Part shown: piece by piece, positions 35,839 to 49,434 of the stretch | Numbering within the stretch: position 1 is the first letter of the stretch | How the letters are laid out: each line of letters begins with the position of its first letter | NCBI RefSeq assembly: GCF_024586455.1 | Contig: NC_065919.1 | Coordinates: 32,960,839 to 33,024,838, forward strand | Length of the DNA stretch: 64,000 nt | Reading direction: 5' to 3' | Source: Bactrocera neohumeralis | Taxonomy: Eukaryota > Arthropoda > Insecta > Diptera > Tephritidae | Translations under genes and position numbers: made by a program | Notes under the pieces: generated by a model | Seen by the model: only the letters and a program-made list of their open reading frames with translations | What the model was told of the DNA's origin: nothing | Databases searched by the model: none

Positions 35839-38545
35839 TTATATGAGCCCATCATGTTAGTATATGTAGAGTTGTAATCTCTATTTCTACCATTATTTAT
35901 GTTGACAATGTAATCAAATTAATTCTAGCAAAAGGTGACTCCAGGAATACTTTGTCGTTTTCAAGCCACGATTTTTGTCAATCACAGCTATATACATATA
36001 TATATATATATACATATATAAAGTTTTGCAGTCAGATTTCAATTATCATAAGTTATAAAATTGGCATAAAATAGGATATTTATGTATAAAATTGAGGTAC
36101 ATACACATATGATATATTTGGATTTCAAATGACATAACGGCAATTCAAAGATAATACTTATTTCCATTACCAACATTAACCCAGTTCCTCCATTTACGGA
36201 GTCGATATTATAGCCTTATTGACTTAATATATTAACTCGAAAGACTTGAGTTTACTCTGTCTAACGGTTCGTTAATATCATATGTATATAAATATACACG
36301 CATCTAAAGTTGCATTGCAAGCATATCTTTTACTGAGGCCGACGTACATACATATATACTTGTATGTACATATACACATAAGTTTAATAAATGATTCTAT
36401 GCTAGAATGATACTCGTATATACATATTTGCGATTGCTGCCAACTCACATTCAAAATGCATTCAAACATCTATACATCCACTTTCTGTACTATCTGGTTT
36501 TGCCCACAGCTTGAATGACCCAAATAGCAGCAGGATTGGATTGATGCGATGACCTACTTGGCTAAGAATGCACAGTTATTGTTACTGCATTAAGAAGAAC
36601 GTCTGTGAACCTGTTTTTCTAATGGACAATTTTCAATGGAGTACATACCCTGTAGTGAAACTTTTATTATTTAGGAAAAATAATAGTTTACAACTATCAA
36701 AACTAATGAATCAGAAAACGAAAAAAATAAAGAAAAGTCTGGTCTACAATGGTTTTGTTGATATAAGATCGTTTTTAGATACTTATATGTATTTGTGCTC
36801 ACAGTTCATGAAACTATCAATAATTTTATAAGATTTGATCTCCTTTATTTTTAAATCTATATTTCCATTGTAAATTACAAAAATCAGAAAACATGAGATA
36901 AATGTCGAACACATACTATGTTATATTTCAATAAAACTAATTTTATGATTTTTTTATAAATTTTCTTTTAGCAATTTCTTTTTAAGGATAAACCACTCTT
37001 TAGATCCTGATTGAACTTCTCTCTCTGTTCCTGTTTACAAAATTATCCAGATGCTTAACAAGTTGATAATTATAAAAATATAAAATATGTAATTATCTTA
37101 AAAACAAGAGCGCAATCAATATTTTCAAATATGAGGTCATAATGTGGATACTTGAAAGTAACCAAATTGGCTAAGGGAGCCTGCAGAATGGACGTTGAAA
37201 GCCGAGCCGAGCACAATGCTTATTTTGATTAGCGCTGATTGCTTTTAGGTAACGCAGAGCGGTTGTAAATGTAGATGACAAATATTTTGCTTATGTTAAA
37301 TATTTGTAAAAAAAAAAAACTTTCGACAAGCATCCCATAAATACAAATTACATTAAAATAAAAATGTGCTATTACATTTTTGATAAGCTTGAATCCAAAT
37401 TAACTAAATATTGGAGTAATTTTATAAAATACCAATATCTATAAGGTGAGATTTTAAAATTTTATTCAAATTATTATATTACTTCAGATTCTAATCGCAT
37501 TTACAATAATTCAAATAATATTTATTATATAAAACAAGAAATGTAATTAATTAAATAATGTTTTGTAAGAAAAATAAAAAATAGGACACAGTTTTGAAGC
37601 TGATTTCTCCCATTCGTCAGCTCGGCTCGACTTAGAGCGTCCCCTCAGCAGGCGCCCTAAGATATCCAGAGCAACAAACAAATTTGTTTTTGTAGAGCTC
37701 TGTTATCTTTTCCACCTTGGATTTAAGCCATTTTTGATTCAAAGTTTTTCATCAGTATGAGTCTGGTTTAGAAAACTATTTCCTAATGTCTCAATTCATA
37801 AAACTATTAATACTCCTTTTATGGGCAAAAGAGAGTCGGCAGACCTGGTGGTTTGGAGTTCTACTCTAGTTTAAAGGTATAATTTTGAACAATTAAACCG
37901 GGTTACTGGAGAATATATTTATCACATATAATATGGCTGAAATATGGAACTTTTTCATGGCTTTCCACTACGAATATATTCCTTTTGCACAGATGAAGCA
38001 AATCGATTCTGTTCTTTGAGAAGATTGACTGCGATTAAGTTTTCCGTTTCACACAAAGATCTGTTAGCTGTTCCTTCTTTTAAAAACTGTTTTAAACATA
38101 TTTACAACATTGAATTCGTATTAGCTTCTAATAGTTCTAAGAATTTATCCTCAGATGTTCTCTGACAAAGATCGAGCGGCAGGTGTGCCAATTTATAATT
38201 TATTTCTCGATTGATCATTTGCACTACAAGTATTTACACGCACACATGTAAACAAGTAACCGATGAACCTGTAAAATCCGGTATGCAAGTGCATAGCTGT
38301 GCTACATTTTCAATGGCATCAGTAATGCCTGCAAAACTAACAGACTAACAGAAGTGATGCGGCATAATCTAAGTCTGATATCGTATGCCATATTACCGTT
38401 AAACAGAGCATTGCAGTATCAAAGTAGTGAAAATTGTTTCATACTCACGTATTTGCCATCGGAAAATTCGAGTGTACGCATATGAGAGTATGCTTTGGCC
38501 GGTAAATGCTTCTCTTATGTATTGGTGGAATAGAGATGTAAAAGA
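35839..38545. other. Non-coding gap
   Basis: AT-rich with ATATATATACATATA runs near 35995 and 36340. Open frames at 36568-36831 and 37944-38165 (plus) show no recognisable domain. No gene is supported. Confidence 0.5.
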
Positions 38546-39630
38546 AACAAGTAAGGAAGGGCTAAGTTCGGGTGTCACCGAACATTTTATACTCTCGCAT
38601 GATAAAGTGATAATAATTTACATATTTTTTTATTTTGCTGTAAAATTAATTAGATTAGATCAATTTGTGTACTTTGAGTATTGAATTGTATTTTCATTTC
38701 CTAATGTACATACATATATACATATTATGCAGAGAAGGCTTCAGATGGAATTTAAAATAGCGTTATATTGGAAGAAGGCGTGGTTGTGAACCGATTTCAC
38801 CAATATTTCGTACATGTCATCAGGGTGTTAAGAAAATATTATGTACCGAATTTCATTGAAATCGGTATAGTAGTTCCTGAGATATGGTTTTTGGTCCATA
38901 AGTAGGCGGCGCCACGCCCATTTTCAATTTAAAAAAAAAAAAGCCTGGGTGCAGCTTCCTTCTGCACTTCTTCTGTAAAATTTAGTGTTTCTGACGTTTT
39001 TTGTTGGTCGGTTAACGCACTTTTAGTGATTTTCAACATAACCTTTGTATGGGAGGTGGGCGTGGTTATTATCCGATTTCTTCCATTTTTGAACTGTATA
39101 TGGAAATGCCTGAAGGAAACGACTCTATAGAGTTTGGTTAACATAGCTATAGTAGTTTCCGAGATATGTACAAAAAACTTAGTAGGGGACGGGGCCACGC
39201 CCACTTTTCCAAAAAAAAACTACGTCCAAATATGCCCCTCCCTAATGAGATCCTTTGTGCCAAATTTCACTTTAATATCTTTGTTTATGGCTTAGTTATG
39301 ACACTTTATAGGTTTTCGGTTTCCGCCATTTTGTGGGCGTGGCAGTGGGCCGATTTTGCCCATCTTCGAACTTAAGCTTCTTATGGAGCCTAGAAATACG
39401 TGTACCAAGTTTCATTATGATATCTCAATTTTTACTCAAGTTTCAGCTTGCACGGACGGACGGACGGTCGGACAGACAGACATCCGGATTTCAACTCTAC
39501 TCGTCACCCTGATCACTTTGGTATATATAACCCTATATCTGACTCTTTTAGTTTTAGGACTTACAAACAACCGTTATGTGAACAAAACTATAATACTCTC
39601 CTTAGCAACTTTGTTGCGAGAGTATAAAAA
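38546..39630 (+). repeat. Dispersed repeat B, longest copy (about 1.08 kb)
   Basis: Starts AACAAGTAAGGAAGGGCTAA with the palindromic GTTCGGGTGTCACCGAAC and TTTTATACTCTCGCA; ends with TTGCGAGAGTATAAAA, the inverse of the start box, so the ends form a short inverted repeat. Inside are three GGGCG(T)GG..CCACGCCCA blocks (38900, 39055, 39190), a GCTTAGTTATGACACTTTAT box and a CGGACGGACGGACGGTCGGA run (39454). Short open frames are incidental. Confidence 0.8.
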
Positions 39631-40458
39631 CGATCGGAGCAGCTGAACCGGTTTTATCTGGTCATGGCTACCTTTTGATGCAGTTGAACAGAACAAACCA
39701 ATGCAACTAAATTATGCTCTGCTGAACGAGTTACCTTGATCGGTTATTTAAATGCATACTGGTGCACATGAGGAAATAAATGCATACATCTCCCTACATA
39801 TAAGGCACACAATACACCCTTAAACTATTACTTTGGCATCATGATCTTCAAAAATATACTGAGTGTATATGATTCGCAGAAAGCATAAAATGAAAATTAA
39901 AAACCTGACCGTATAGATTTTTTTAATACTAGTAATATTACAGTATTTTTTATAATATTTAATGGTATTATTGGTAGTCTGGTGAAGTGGGCAACATGTT
40001 ATGAAATTTTTAGAACAATAGTGAAATGTCGAATTTGCCCAGAGCTTTTGTAAGTTACATATTATATATTTAAGTTTCAGTCCTTAATTCTAAGGTTCTC
40101 TACAGACATATGCACACTCCTTTGGTCAGTATCAACAAGCTATGGTATGTTGGCCTAGATCGCACCTTAACCAACTTTGTTAAGTTTCTGATAAGAATTC
40201 TTCTCAAACCAAAAAATTGGGGGAAATGAACGAAATTCAAGAGCGTAAGAAAGAAGGAGAGGTGCTATGTTCTGCCTCATACTATGAAGGAAATGTAGCA
40301 AACAGCTCTTATCGGATTTGTGTTTACTTCTTCTAGTATTGAATGTTCGCATATAAAGACAAGAAAAATCGTTAATTTTGGTTGTACCGAAATTGCAACA
40401 CCCTTGGCAGGTGTATTTCTTATAACAAATATGTACATATAGTACTGTGATTAAATAG
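39631..40458. other. Non-coding gap with a repeat-A end
   Basis: 40357-40420 is the minus-strand end of repeat A (CAAGAAAAATCGTTAATTTT, GGTTGTACCGAAATTGC). Otherwise nothing recognised. Confidence 0.5.
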
Positions 40459-40460
40459 AA

Positions 40461-40906
40461 AGGTGAATTTTGTCCATTTCATCTCTTTCAAAGTAATCCC
40501 CTCCCTCTGCAATACACTTATGCCAACGAATTTTCCAGTCATCATAGCACTTGGAAAAATCCTCCGTCGTGATGGCCAGCAGAGCCTTCTTCGATTCAGC
40601 TTTTACATATGTATATGCTCAATTCAGTCAAAACGGTGTCCTCGGAGTGGTCATATGAGTTTGCTGAATAATCCGAAGTTACACAAAGGTAAATTAGGCG
40701 AATGCGGTGGTTGCGGCACGATATGAGATGGTGCATTTCTTTGTTCAATAAATTCAGACATAGTAAAAATTGATGAATTCACTTTCAAATACTAATGAAT
40801 ATTTTGACGTGAAATTTGCCATAGATGTAACTTACAGTACTACCAACTTACAGAAAAAAAATTAACGATTCGAAAAACGCGCGAAGTATAAATTAAAAAT
40901 TCACCT
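40461..40906 (-). mobile_element. Internally deleted mariner, third subfamily
   Basis: Perfect 12-bp terminal inverted repeats AGGTGAATTTTT-type at both ends. On the minus strand the start MSEFIEQRNAPSHIVPQPPH jumps straight to SPNLPLCNFGLFSKLI, then the C-terminal DDWKIRWHKCIAEGGDYFE box (frameshifted) near 40480-40560. Most of the transposase, including two of three catalytic aspartates, is deleted, and the third box has N for D (LPLCNFGLF). I did not see a clean TA duplication at the edges. Confidence 0.8.
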
Positions 40907-41412
40907 TTGATCACAATAGTACATATATGTATATAACTACTTCTCAAAACATAAAAGACCTTCAAGTCGAATAGTTAATAACAAGAAATTACGATCTTTA
41001 TCTTGCTTTTGAGCGGCCAGTTTGAGTAGCAGCTATAACCACTAGTTATCGGAGATAATAGTATTGCCTTGACGAATAGTGTACAGAAAACAGTCTTCAA
41101 ATTTCTTCTGTACTGTGTGAGTTCACGTTTGACTCTGATCTTCTTTATTAAAATTTCTTTCCTCGATACATTTCTTAATTCTAATCTCTTAACTATGTAC
41201 ATATGTATGTATAAGTGTTTATGCTTAGTGTACATATTATGTGTAAATAAGTATTCTATTTTTATTGTATACCTCAGATACCAACGCATTGATATTTTAC
41301 AACTGTTTAGAATCACTGTGTGACTTAATGCATCTAACGCATTTATACACATACATACGTACACACCATAGATATTCTGTTATCAGTTGCTGCTTGTATG
41401 CATTAGTATTTG

Positions 41413-41645
41413 GAGTATATATGTTTGTATGTTTGTATTAGTTTAATGTAAGTATATACTAATTTATGAGATTTATTCAATATGCAATGATTTTCACATT
41501 TTTATGAGCAAGTTTCATACATATTACAATTTTGTTGCTTACCATTGCACTTGACATTTAGTGGACTGTATTTTCTTTTTATTTCATTTATTGTTTACAT
41601 GTGTATATTAAGGAATAAAGTGTCATGTTTATATATTTATGAACA
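41413..41645 (-). repeat. 3' LTR of the BEL element
   Basis: Partner of the LTR at 58750-59004. Lacks a 54-bp stretch and has about 25 extra bp near 41430-41460. It lies 70 bp beyond the env stop. Confidence 0.8.
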
Positions 41646-41713
41646 TTCTGCCAGGGGTCAAAGTTGTGTTTCAACTTAACTTATATATTCTGTTTTATTA
41701 TAACTATTTTTTT

Positions 41714-42370
41714 TTAATTACGTCTAACTGGAAGTTCAAATGGAACAGTCACAGTTCTTGTTTCACATTTTGATTTATATATGTATATAATAGTAATAAT
41801 TAACGCTATTATTAAAACTAAAGTTATCAAAACGTGACCACTTATGTGATGAAAATTTATACCTTTTAATTTAATATTTTCTTTTTTAAGGAGTTATATT
41901 TCCTGTTTCAGATGAACAATAGCTTGGGTATTGTTTATTGATGTTGAATCAAAAGGTTTTATTTGTAGTTCTGGAATATCTTCAATATCTTTAACCCAAG
42001 AAGAGGATAGCAATTCTTTATTAATTTCTGATTGTACGTGATGAGTTGCTGTTACAGTTACTCCTTCTTGTCGGGCTGTACATCCTTCTCTTATTATCAT
42101 TATACCTTGACTAGGGATTTCAATATGCATTTGTTGATTGTTATCACATTCTAGATATATCATTGCTTTGCTAAATAATTTGTAAAGTCAACGATTTTGA
42201 GATAACAATTTTATCCAAACATTTTCATTTGTAGAAGGTTTGAATTCACATGCTTCATTTTCTAAATGTTTCAAGGCTGCTACTTCACATGAATTATCAG
42301 TCGCAGATTTCCAAGCCCAATTTTCAGGACATTGGTAATGATTTTCCGAGTTAGCCAGTACATTTTTTTA
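41714..42370 (-). pseudogene. env: BEL env, C-terminal part with membrane anchor
   Basis: On the minus strand from 42370: YQCPENWAWKSATDNSCEVA, CEFKPSTNENVWIKLL, one in-frame stop, then IYLECDNNQQMHIEIPSQGI and CTARQEGVTV (a Cys-rich ectodomain of F-like env). A frame break follows, then a membrane segment HVLITLVLIIALIITIIYIY with a short cytoplasmic tail and the stop at 41714-41716. It completes the env begun at 53540. About 70 codons between the two halves appear missing, judged from the usual env length. Confidence 0.75.
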
Positions 42371-42373
42371 GTT

Positions 42374-44630
42374 TTAAATTTGAGCCGCTTCGTTTTTTCT
42401 TTTATGTGTCTTCCAAGTGAGTCTTCTGTCCAAATAAAGACCAAGGTATTTCACAGTTTCACTTTCAGGTATTATGGAGCCATTTAATGTTACGGGGGGA
42501 CATTTCTCAGTCCTTAACGTAAACGTTATTTGAACGGATTTCTGTGTATTTACTTCTATCTTCCAATTCTTTAGCCATTTTTCGACAATATTAAGTTGTT
42601 CTTGTAAGAGAAGTGAGGCATCACTAGGATTAAAACTGGTGGCGATAAATGCCGTATCATCAGCATAAGTTGCCACCTCTAAGCCATTAGCGATCGGTAG
42701 GTCAGCTATAAATATTGTATATAACACGGGGCCCAAGACGCTCCCTTGGGGAACTCCAGCGTCAATCGAATACAGCTGGGAAAATGCATCTTTTTCCTGG
42801 ACATTTTTTTTAAATTTATTTATAAAAATAGTTTTATAAATAGGTAGTAAGGCGCTGGAAGCCATTTCTTTATTTTATAAAGTAACCCTGTGTGCCATAC
42901 TTTATCAAATGCTTGTTTAACATCTAAAAAGACCCCTGCGTAGTATTGGTTACATTCGAAAGCACTCGTGATAATTTTAACAATTCGATGACATTGCTCA
43001 GGAGTTCCATGCCGCCTTCTAAACCCAAACTGGTGTTCAGGTAATATGTTTTGGTCCTCTAAAACAGGTAACATTCTCTTTAAAAATATATTTTCAAATA
43101 TCTTAGAGAAGGTCACCAGTAAACTAATTGAACGGTATGAAGAAGGGCAGTTCTCCGGTTTATTGGGTTTTGGAATCATTATTATTTCAGCGCATTTCCA
43201 TTGACTTGAATAGTGGTCGAGTCTGAGCATAGCAGGTGTCTAAAAGTAAAACCAAAACCAGGCGATTCTTTAAGTTTAATTTTCTTTATCTCAGTCGTTA
43301 CTTCCTTGATAGAAATTCTTCGAATAGGCAGGCTCATCTGGCAAGGCGATTCTAGGAAGTTTTGTACCTCAGTAGTGTTTTCATTATCTGGAATTACGTT
43401 TGGTCTAAAAACTGAATGTAAATGGTAAGCAAAAGCTTCGGCTTTCTCTTGATTATCTCTGCACCTGTGACCATAACTATTTTCTATAATCGTGTTTCTC
43501 CTAGTAGGCCTCTTTAGATATTTTGTGCCTTCCACAGGTTATATTCAGAGTTGTTTGCATGGGGATCTAAATTCCTTAGATACTCTGATGTCTCTTGATC
43601 TTTTATTTCCCGCAGTTCGGATTTCAAATCAATGGTTGCCTTGTTCAAAATTCTTTTGTCAAGAGGACTCCGACTAATTTGCCATCTTTTCCTCAGTAAT
43701 CTTTTCTCTTTTATTAGTCGTCTTAATTCAAGGGGAAGAAAGGGTTTTTTAACCTCGTTAACACTTGATTGTGAAGGGAAAAGAAATCCCGCTTCATGAA
43801 TAGTATTTGTAAGATTTTCATTGCTAAGTCAATCTCATCGCTAGATTTTAAGGGTATATCTAAACTAGTTCGATTCACAAGTCAGTTTCGAAATGCTGCT
43901 ATATCCGTATTTTGCGTAATAATCTTGTATGGTTTTTCCATACTTGACACAGTTACAAAAGTTACAATTATAGGTGAATGATCAGAGTTTAAATCAAAGC
44001 TCTCCTTAATGTGGAGTTGGTGTTGTAATGTACCTTTGTACACAACAAAATCTAACAGGTACGGTCTTTTTTGAGGGTCACTAGGCCAGAATGTAGGTTT
44101 TCCGGTAGAAATAGTTGAGTAATTGAACTTTGTTATACATTTAAATAGCTGAGTTCCTTTGGGGTTACTCAGTCTAGATCCCCAAGGATGTAAATGGTAA
44201 GGATGCTTGGCGTTATAGTCCCCTCAAGCATTAAAGTGCTTACCGAGACTTTGAAAAAATATTTTATAGTCATCTAATTTAAACGCGAACCGTGGAGGTA
44301 GGTACACCGCTGCTATAGATAAATCAATATGCATACATTTAATTTAAATGACTGCAGCTTGTATATTTACTACGTTTACGTTATCAAGTTTTTTAAATTT
44401 AAGAGTGTTTTTAACAATTACTGCTGCACCTCCATGTGCCTTATCAGACGGATGGTTAGCATTTATGACTTCAAACCCTTTTTTATATATATGTATCTAT
44501 ATGATTTTCCAGTTAAGTGAGTCTCAGAAATTAGCATTATAAAAATGTTATGAGATTTTAGGAATAAATTTATTTCATTATAGTGATTTGAAAGTCCATT
44601 AGCATTCCATATACTTAGCTATACCAATAT
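42374..44630 (-). pseudogene. LINE ORF2: endonuclease and reverse transcriptase
   Basis: The endonuclease (about 44620-43830) shows SIWNANGLSNHYNEI, LISETHLT (Glu), GDYNAKH, PYLLDFVVYKGTL and LNSDHSPIIV, broken by stops. RT is in three frames: 43535-43182 (linker; KLKESPGFGF), 43230-42820 (IPKPNKPE, SYRSISLL, FGFRRRHGTPEQ, FLDVKQAFDKVWH) and 42865-42374 (GVPQGSVLGPVLYTIF, ATYADDTAFIA, VKYLGLYLDRRLTWKTH). RT catalytic residues (FLD and YADD) are present but the frame is broken. It ends in the env junction soon after TWKTH, about 200 residues short of a normal jockey ORF2. Confidence 0.85.
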
Positions 44631-44639
44631 CTACATACA

Positions 44640-45616
44640 TAATTTGTTTACAAGGAGCATTATCATATTAAGTAAATTGCTTATTTGCTCAGCTTGTTTT
44701 TCTAGATGTTTTTCAATTCTTGATAATACATCGCCTTGATTGTTTATATTATCATTTACTTCCACTACCTGAGCATAAGTTGGCTGATTGTTGTTGTGGT
44801 TTAAGTTATTTAATTGACTACTGGGCCTTATGAAGTTTGGCTGGCTATAATTGGACCGGCTATTTTGATCCAAAACATTGGTAGCAGACTTTTTGTTGGA
44901 CATAATTTTTTGATAAATTATGCAGCCTTTATTACTGGCAGCATGGTTCTCAAAACAATTACCACATTTAGCTGGAATGTTGTTGTCTTTTGGACAGTTG
45001 CCACTTGGATGTTGTAGCGAACATTTAACACATTTAAATTTTTTATTGCAAAATAATTTTGTGTGGCCAAATTCCTGGCATCGAAAACATTGAACGATAT
45101 CGCTTACCTTCTTTGGTGATTCTATATTAACAACAGCGTTCCCAATATATTTTACGTAGAAAATTTCCGCGTCAGTATTATCTGGCTCAAGATCTAAGAA
45201 AAACATATTTAGTGACTCCTTAGTAATGCGACTTTTTATGTTATTAACACCTCGAACAGCATGCCCAAGCAGCTCAACCTCGGCTTTAATTGTTTCCAAT
45301 GGCGTAGTGTAATGAAGATTTTTGATTACTACACGAAAGGCTCTGTCTTGCTTTAGTTGAAACGTATGAAATTTAATATTATCATTTCTCATCACTTTGA
45401 TGAGTTCTCTATATTTATCGACCGTCTTAACCATGATTCTTACATTACCATCACGTTGTGATTTATAGCTGAATTCTTTGACATTAATTTTAGTTTTAAG
45501 ATAACTTAATAGACCACTAATTTCACAGACGTCGCCTATAAAAATTGGTGGGGGTTTTGGAGTTTCCAGTATTTCACTTCTCTCACGCTCTTGTTCAACT
45601 GCATTTTTATCATTCA
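44640..45616 (-). pseudogene. LINE ORF1 (gag-like), main part
   Basis: An open frame of about 325 codons downstream of the Helitron edge. An RRM-like region (PPIFIGDV, LLSYLKTKINVKEFSYKSQR, RVVIKNLHYTTPLETIKAEV) precedes three zinc knuckles: CFRCQEFGHTKLFC, CVKCSLQHPSGNC and CGNCFENHAASNKGC. This is the nucleic-acid-binding ORF1p of jockey-clade LINEs. The upstream open frame beyond 45616 belongs to the Helitron, so the true N-terminus is at 52190-52400. Confidence 0.85.
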
Positions 45617-48600
45617 CTAGCTGACCCGACGAACTTCGCACCGCCTAATTATTGGAGGCATATTTAGTAAGTCACAAACACACGACACAATACTTTTTTA
45701 ATTTTATTAAAATTTGCTGCTTTTAGATTTTTAGGAATATTAAAGAATTATAGTATAGATGCGCAGCAAAGAGACGTTAACATTTCAAGTGACATTTTAC
45801 CATAGATAATTTTTTTTGAGTGAATACTGACAAATATTTACACTATAACTATCAAACTACATCTGTCGTTTTTTTTTTGACGATGGCCATGGTTATGAAA
45901 AGAAGAAGAACTACATCTGTCATCGAGAAAATAAAGAATTCAAACAACTATAATATAATTATAGTGAAGCTATATATCCCTCAATGTGCTCGTTTCTGGA
46001 CTGTGAACATGATAAACAAATCTTTGCTTAAATTAAATACAACACAGTTGTGATCATATACAGTTAATTAATATAGTGCTTTCTGGCAGACAATATTTTT
46101 AGTTTTTTTTTGCGGTGCGTAAATAAATAAGGATGTTGGTTTTCCGACACGCGAACACGCAACGTATAATTGTCCATGTGCGAAACAGGGAAACTCTAAG
46201 TTTATTCCGCAAACTTGCAACGATTGGCCTTGCGATTTATTTATGGTCATCGCAAACGCCAGACGCACGGGAAATTGCAACCTCTTAAAATCAAATGGCA
46301 AATCCGTTGGAATCATAGGTATTCGTGGGATTAAGACATCCTCTCCTTTGTATTTTCCTTTGATTATTTTAGCTTCGATGATGTTATTCATGAGTTTCTT
46401 CACAACCAATCTCGTTCCATTGCAAAGTCGAGGTTGATTAATATCTAATAATAATTAATATGATGACAACTGACCCTACTTTTAATTTCAAATTATATGG
46501 TGGTAGTCCAGGCAAGTCCAATGAATTTAAAAATTCTGTAGGATAGTTGACTACGTCATCCTGGTTTGTGGCCGTGTCAACTGATTTGTACGTAAACATC
46601 TCTCCTGGAAGGAAATTCTGAATGGTAGCATTGAGATCATCGACATCTTTGTTTTTTGCTGCCAATATTGCTCGTTCACTTAGCCAATCGTAGTTATTAT
46701 ATTGTTGTTTAATGTCCGGAAAAACACGCTGAATAAGCTCCTTTTTCGATTCTGTGAAGTGACAGAAATCTGTGAGAAAAGTCATTAATCCGGTCGAGCT
46801 GTCAACTGCGACCTTACCATTGCCAATATCCAGCAGCTGCTTCGAAAACACAGTCGCAATTATATTGTTGCAAAAACACTCGCATGTTAGTAGTTAATTG
46901 TAGTGTCTTTACGTGCCGCTACAAATTTGATGATTTTAGACATGCGTTTATTTCGTCAGCAACAGTCGATCGAGGAATTACTGGAAGAGTCTGACGAAAA
47001 TCACTTGACAACAGTATCATAGCTCCACCAAAAATGTTTTGGTTATCACGTAAATCTTTTAACGTCCTATCTAGTGCCTCCAGCGACCTCTTGTGGGCCA
47101 TTGTGCATTTGTCCCAAATTATCAATTTGCATACTTGGAGAGTCTTCGCCATAGCGTTATTTTTGGCAATGTTGCAAACTGGCGTTTCGTTGATATGCTT
47201 GTTTAATGGTAATTTTAAGGCTGAATGTACAGTTCTTCCGCCTTCTAATAAAGTTGCTGCTATTCCAGATGAAGCCAACGCTAGGGCTACCTCATTTTGC
47301 GGTCGGATCTTTGCTAATAGCAATGAAATTAGGAACGTTTTCCCAGTACCCCCAGGAGAATCAAGAAAGTAAATCCCCCCAGACCCACTGTTTACAGCTT
47401 GTGTTAAACGATCGTACGCAATCCTTTGTTCTTCGTTCAATTGCGGAACAGTTGTGCGAACTGCTTCGGTCATAGCTTGAGTATCGTACTGGAGTTCTCT
47501 TTGCAACTCATGGTTTAATGCATCTTGCATAGCACGATTGGGTGCTATCAGGCCAAACACGACAATACTTTATTTGCCATCAACAAACACATATCTTCTA
47601 TTATGATCAATGTGTCATTGTAAATCTCTGCCGAAATTTCCAATGTAGGATTCAAAGTTTCACAACGCACGCGATGCAACACATCCTCAGACATGTCATC
47701 CCTATATTTCATCCACAAATCATTCGGATTTGAGGGGAAACATGTCGATATTATAATCGCAAACAGTGTGCGAATTTGATGCGGCGATGAAGATATCACC
47801 GAATCCTTGAGCGTATCATCCCAATGCGAATTGTTTTCAAGCAACCGTAATAATTGACACGCCTCACGGTAAGTCGCACGCAGATGTCCATCAACTGTTC
47901 GCAATTGTTGAAAAGATGTCGGACCAGGAACATTCACCAATAACAATCTAAGATAATAACATTCATCGGTATTAGAATGTACTGTATATATACGGCCTAT
48001 AGCATCTGTGGCAAATACATTTTCATATCCTTAAAGTGGTGTTCCTTGTTTACGACGCTGAAAAGACTTTGATAATACGTTCCATGTGTAGTAGCGCGGC
48101 AGTTGCACAAATTGAGAAGAAACCTGTCAATGTGGTCACAGGTGGACGTGCCGCTCTATCCACAGCGTTGTTTGGGTTGAAATACACTCGTTGTCCATTT
48201 TCTAAATGAACTGCCAAATGCAATACAGTGGGATGTCTTTCATGAATTGCAAACGAAAATATGCGCCAAATGAGGCTATTGCTGCTTACATAGCGACCCA
48301 TCTGATAGTGAGACACTTCATCATTTGTGTTTGTTACTGCATGGCCATGTCGCTACCTTTGTTAACATATTTACATATGTACTTTATGGATTTCACAGAG
48401 TTACAAAATTCCACGTTGATGTGAGCTTCAAAAGTTTTGGACAATATGGGCGAGAACGGCACAATCCAACGATTGTCTACATGAAAATCTTGTCCTTTTA
48501 TCTTGACATCTACAGATCGTCCACCGTCCTCAACTGATCGCCGACGATACAATGGGTAACCATCGATTCCCGAGATGGTTTCAGCAAGCAAGTTTCTCGG

Positions 48601-49351
48601 GTACCGTTTGGAGCACTTGCCGTCGATCATACAGGGTGAGCTGTTGTTGAAAACTCCGCAAGGTCCATGTATCATGTGTTTAGTTACTATCGTATGCAAT
48701 TTTGGGTCAACCGTTTCATCAGGAATTTCGGATGAAATAATGGAATCAATTTCTTCTGGCCTTATTTTGTCAACCAACCAGACTAATATATGAGCATGTG
48801 GCAAACCACGCTTTTGCCACTCAACAGAGTACATCCAACAACGTAGTTGGCATGATGCTTTGTAATGAAATTCATTAAAGATTTTAATTTTTGCTTGGAA
48901 ACTCTGGCTGTGATGTCATGCCTATCAAGTGCTGTTTGGTTGTGTAGCAGTTCTTTTTTTATTTCAATCCATTGTGGGTTACAGGTGAATGTAATAAATA
49001 GGTCTGGACGGCCATACTTTCGAACATAAGACATCGCATCTTGAGCGTACTCGTGCATGTGGCGCGGGCTTCCGATGTAAGTGGCCGGTAAAATTGTCAT
49101 TCTTCCTACATTATTTACATTGCCGTCAGCATTGATTGCATCGCGAAGATGAATGTACTCTTCAGATCGAAGCTGCTGTTGGTTAAGACGGATGTATGTC
49201 AATCTTTCAGTCTCAATTTTGACGTACATGTCCACTGCATACTGATGAAAGAGCCGTTGACACATCAAAATGTGATTTACTTCACCTTCACGGATCATGA
49301 GTCTGTATGCATAATAATTCATGGCACTGACTTTTTTGTGTGTATCAGCAC

Positions 49352-49434
49352 CTGGAAGTACATTAAAATTACAGTAAAAAAATACATTTATATATTGAAC
49401 ATATAAAATATTTTATTTTGTATAATCTAATTAC
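49352..49434 (-). other. RepHel intron 2 (83 bp)
   Basis: Donor CAACAG|GTAATT at 49434 and acceptor ACTTCCAG|GTGCTGATA at 49352. Joining the flanks links IKMVNPTTG to ADTHKKVSAMNYYAYRLMIR, again in the conserved order. Confidence 0.75.

Noticed and set aside
37944..38165. 73-codon open frame that looks protein-like
   Set aside because: No recognisable domain, no splice context, single frame in AT-rich DNA.
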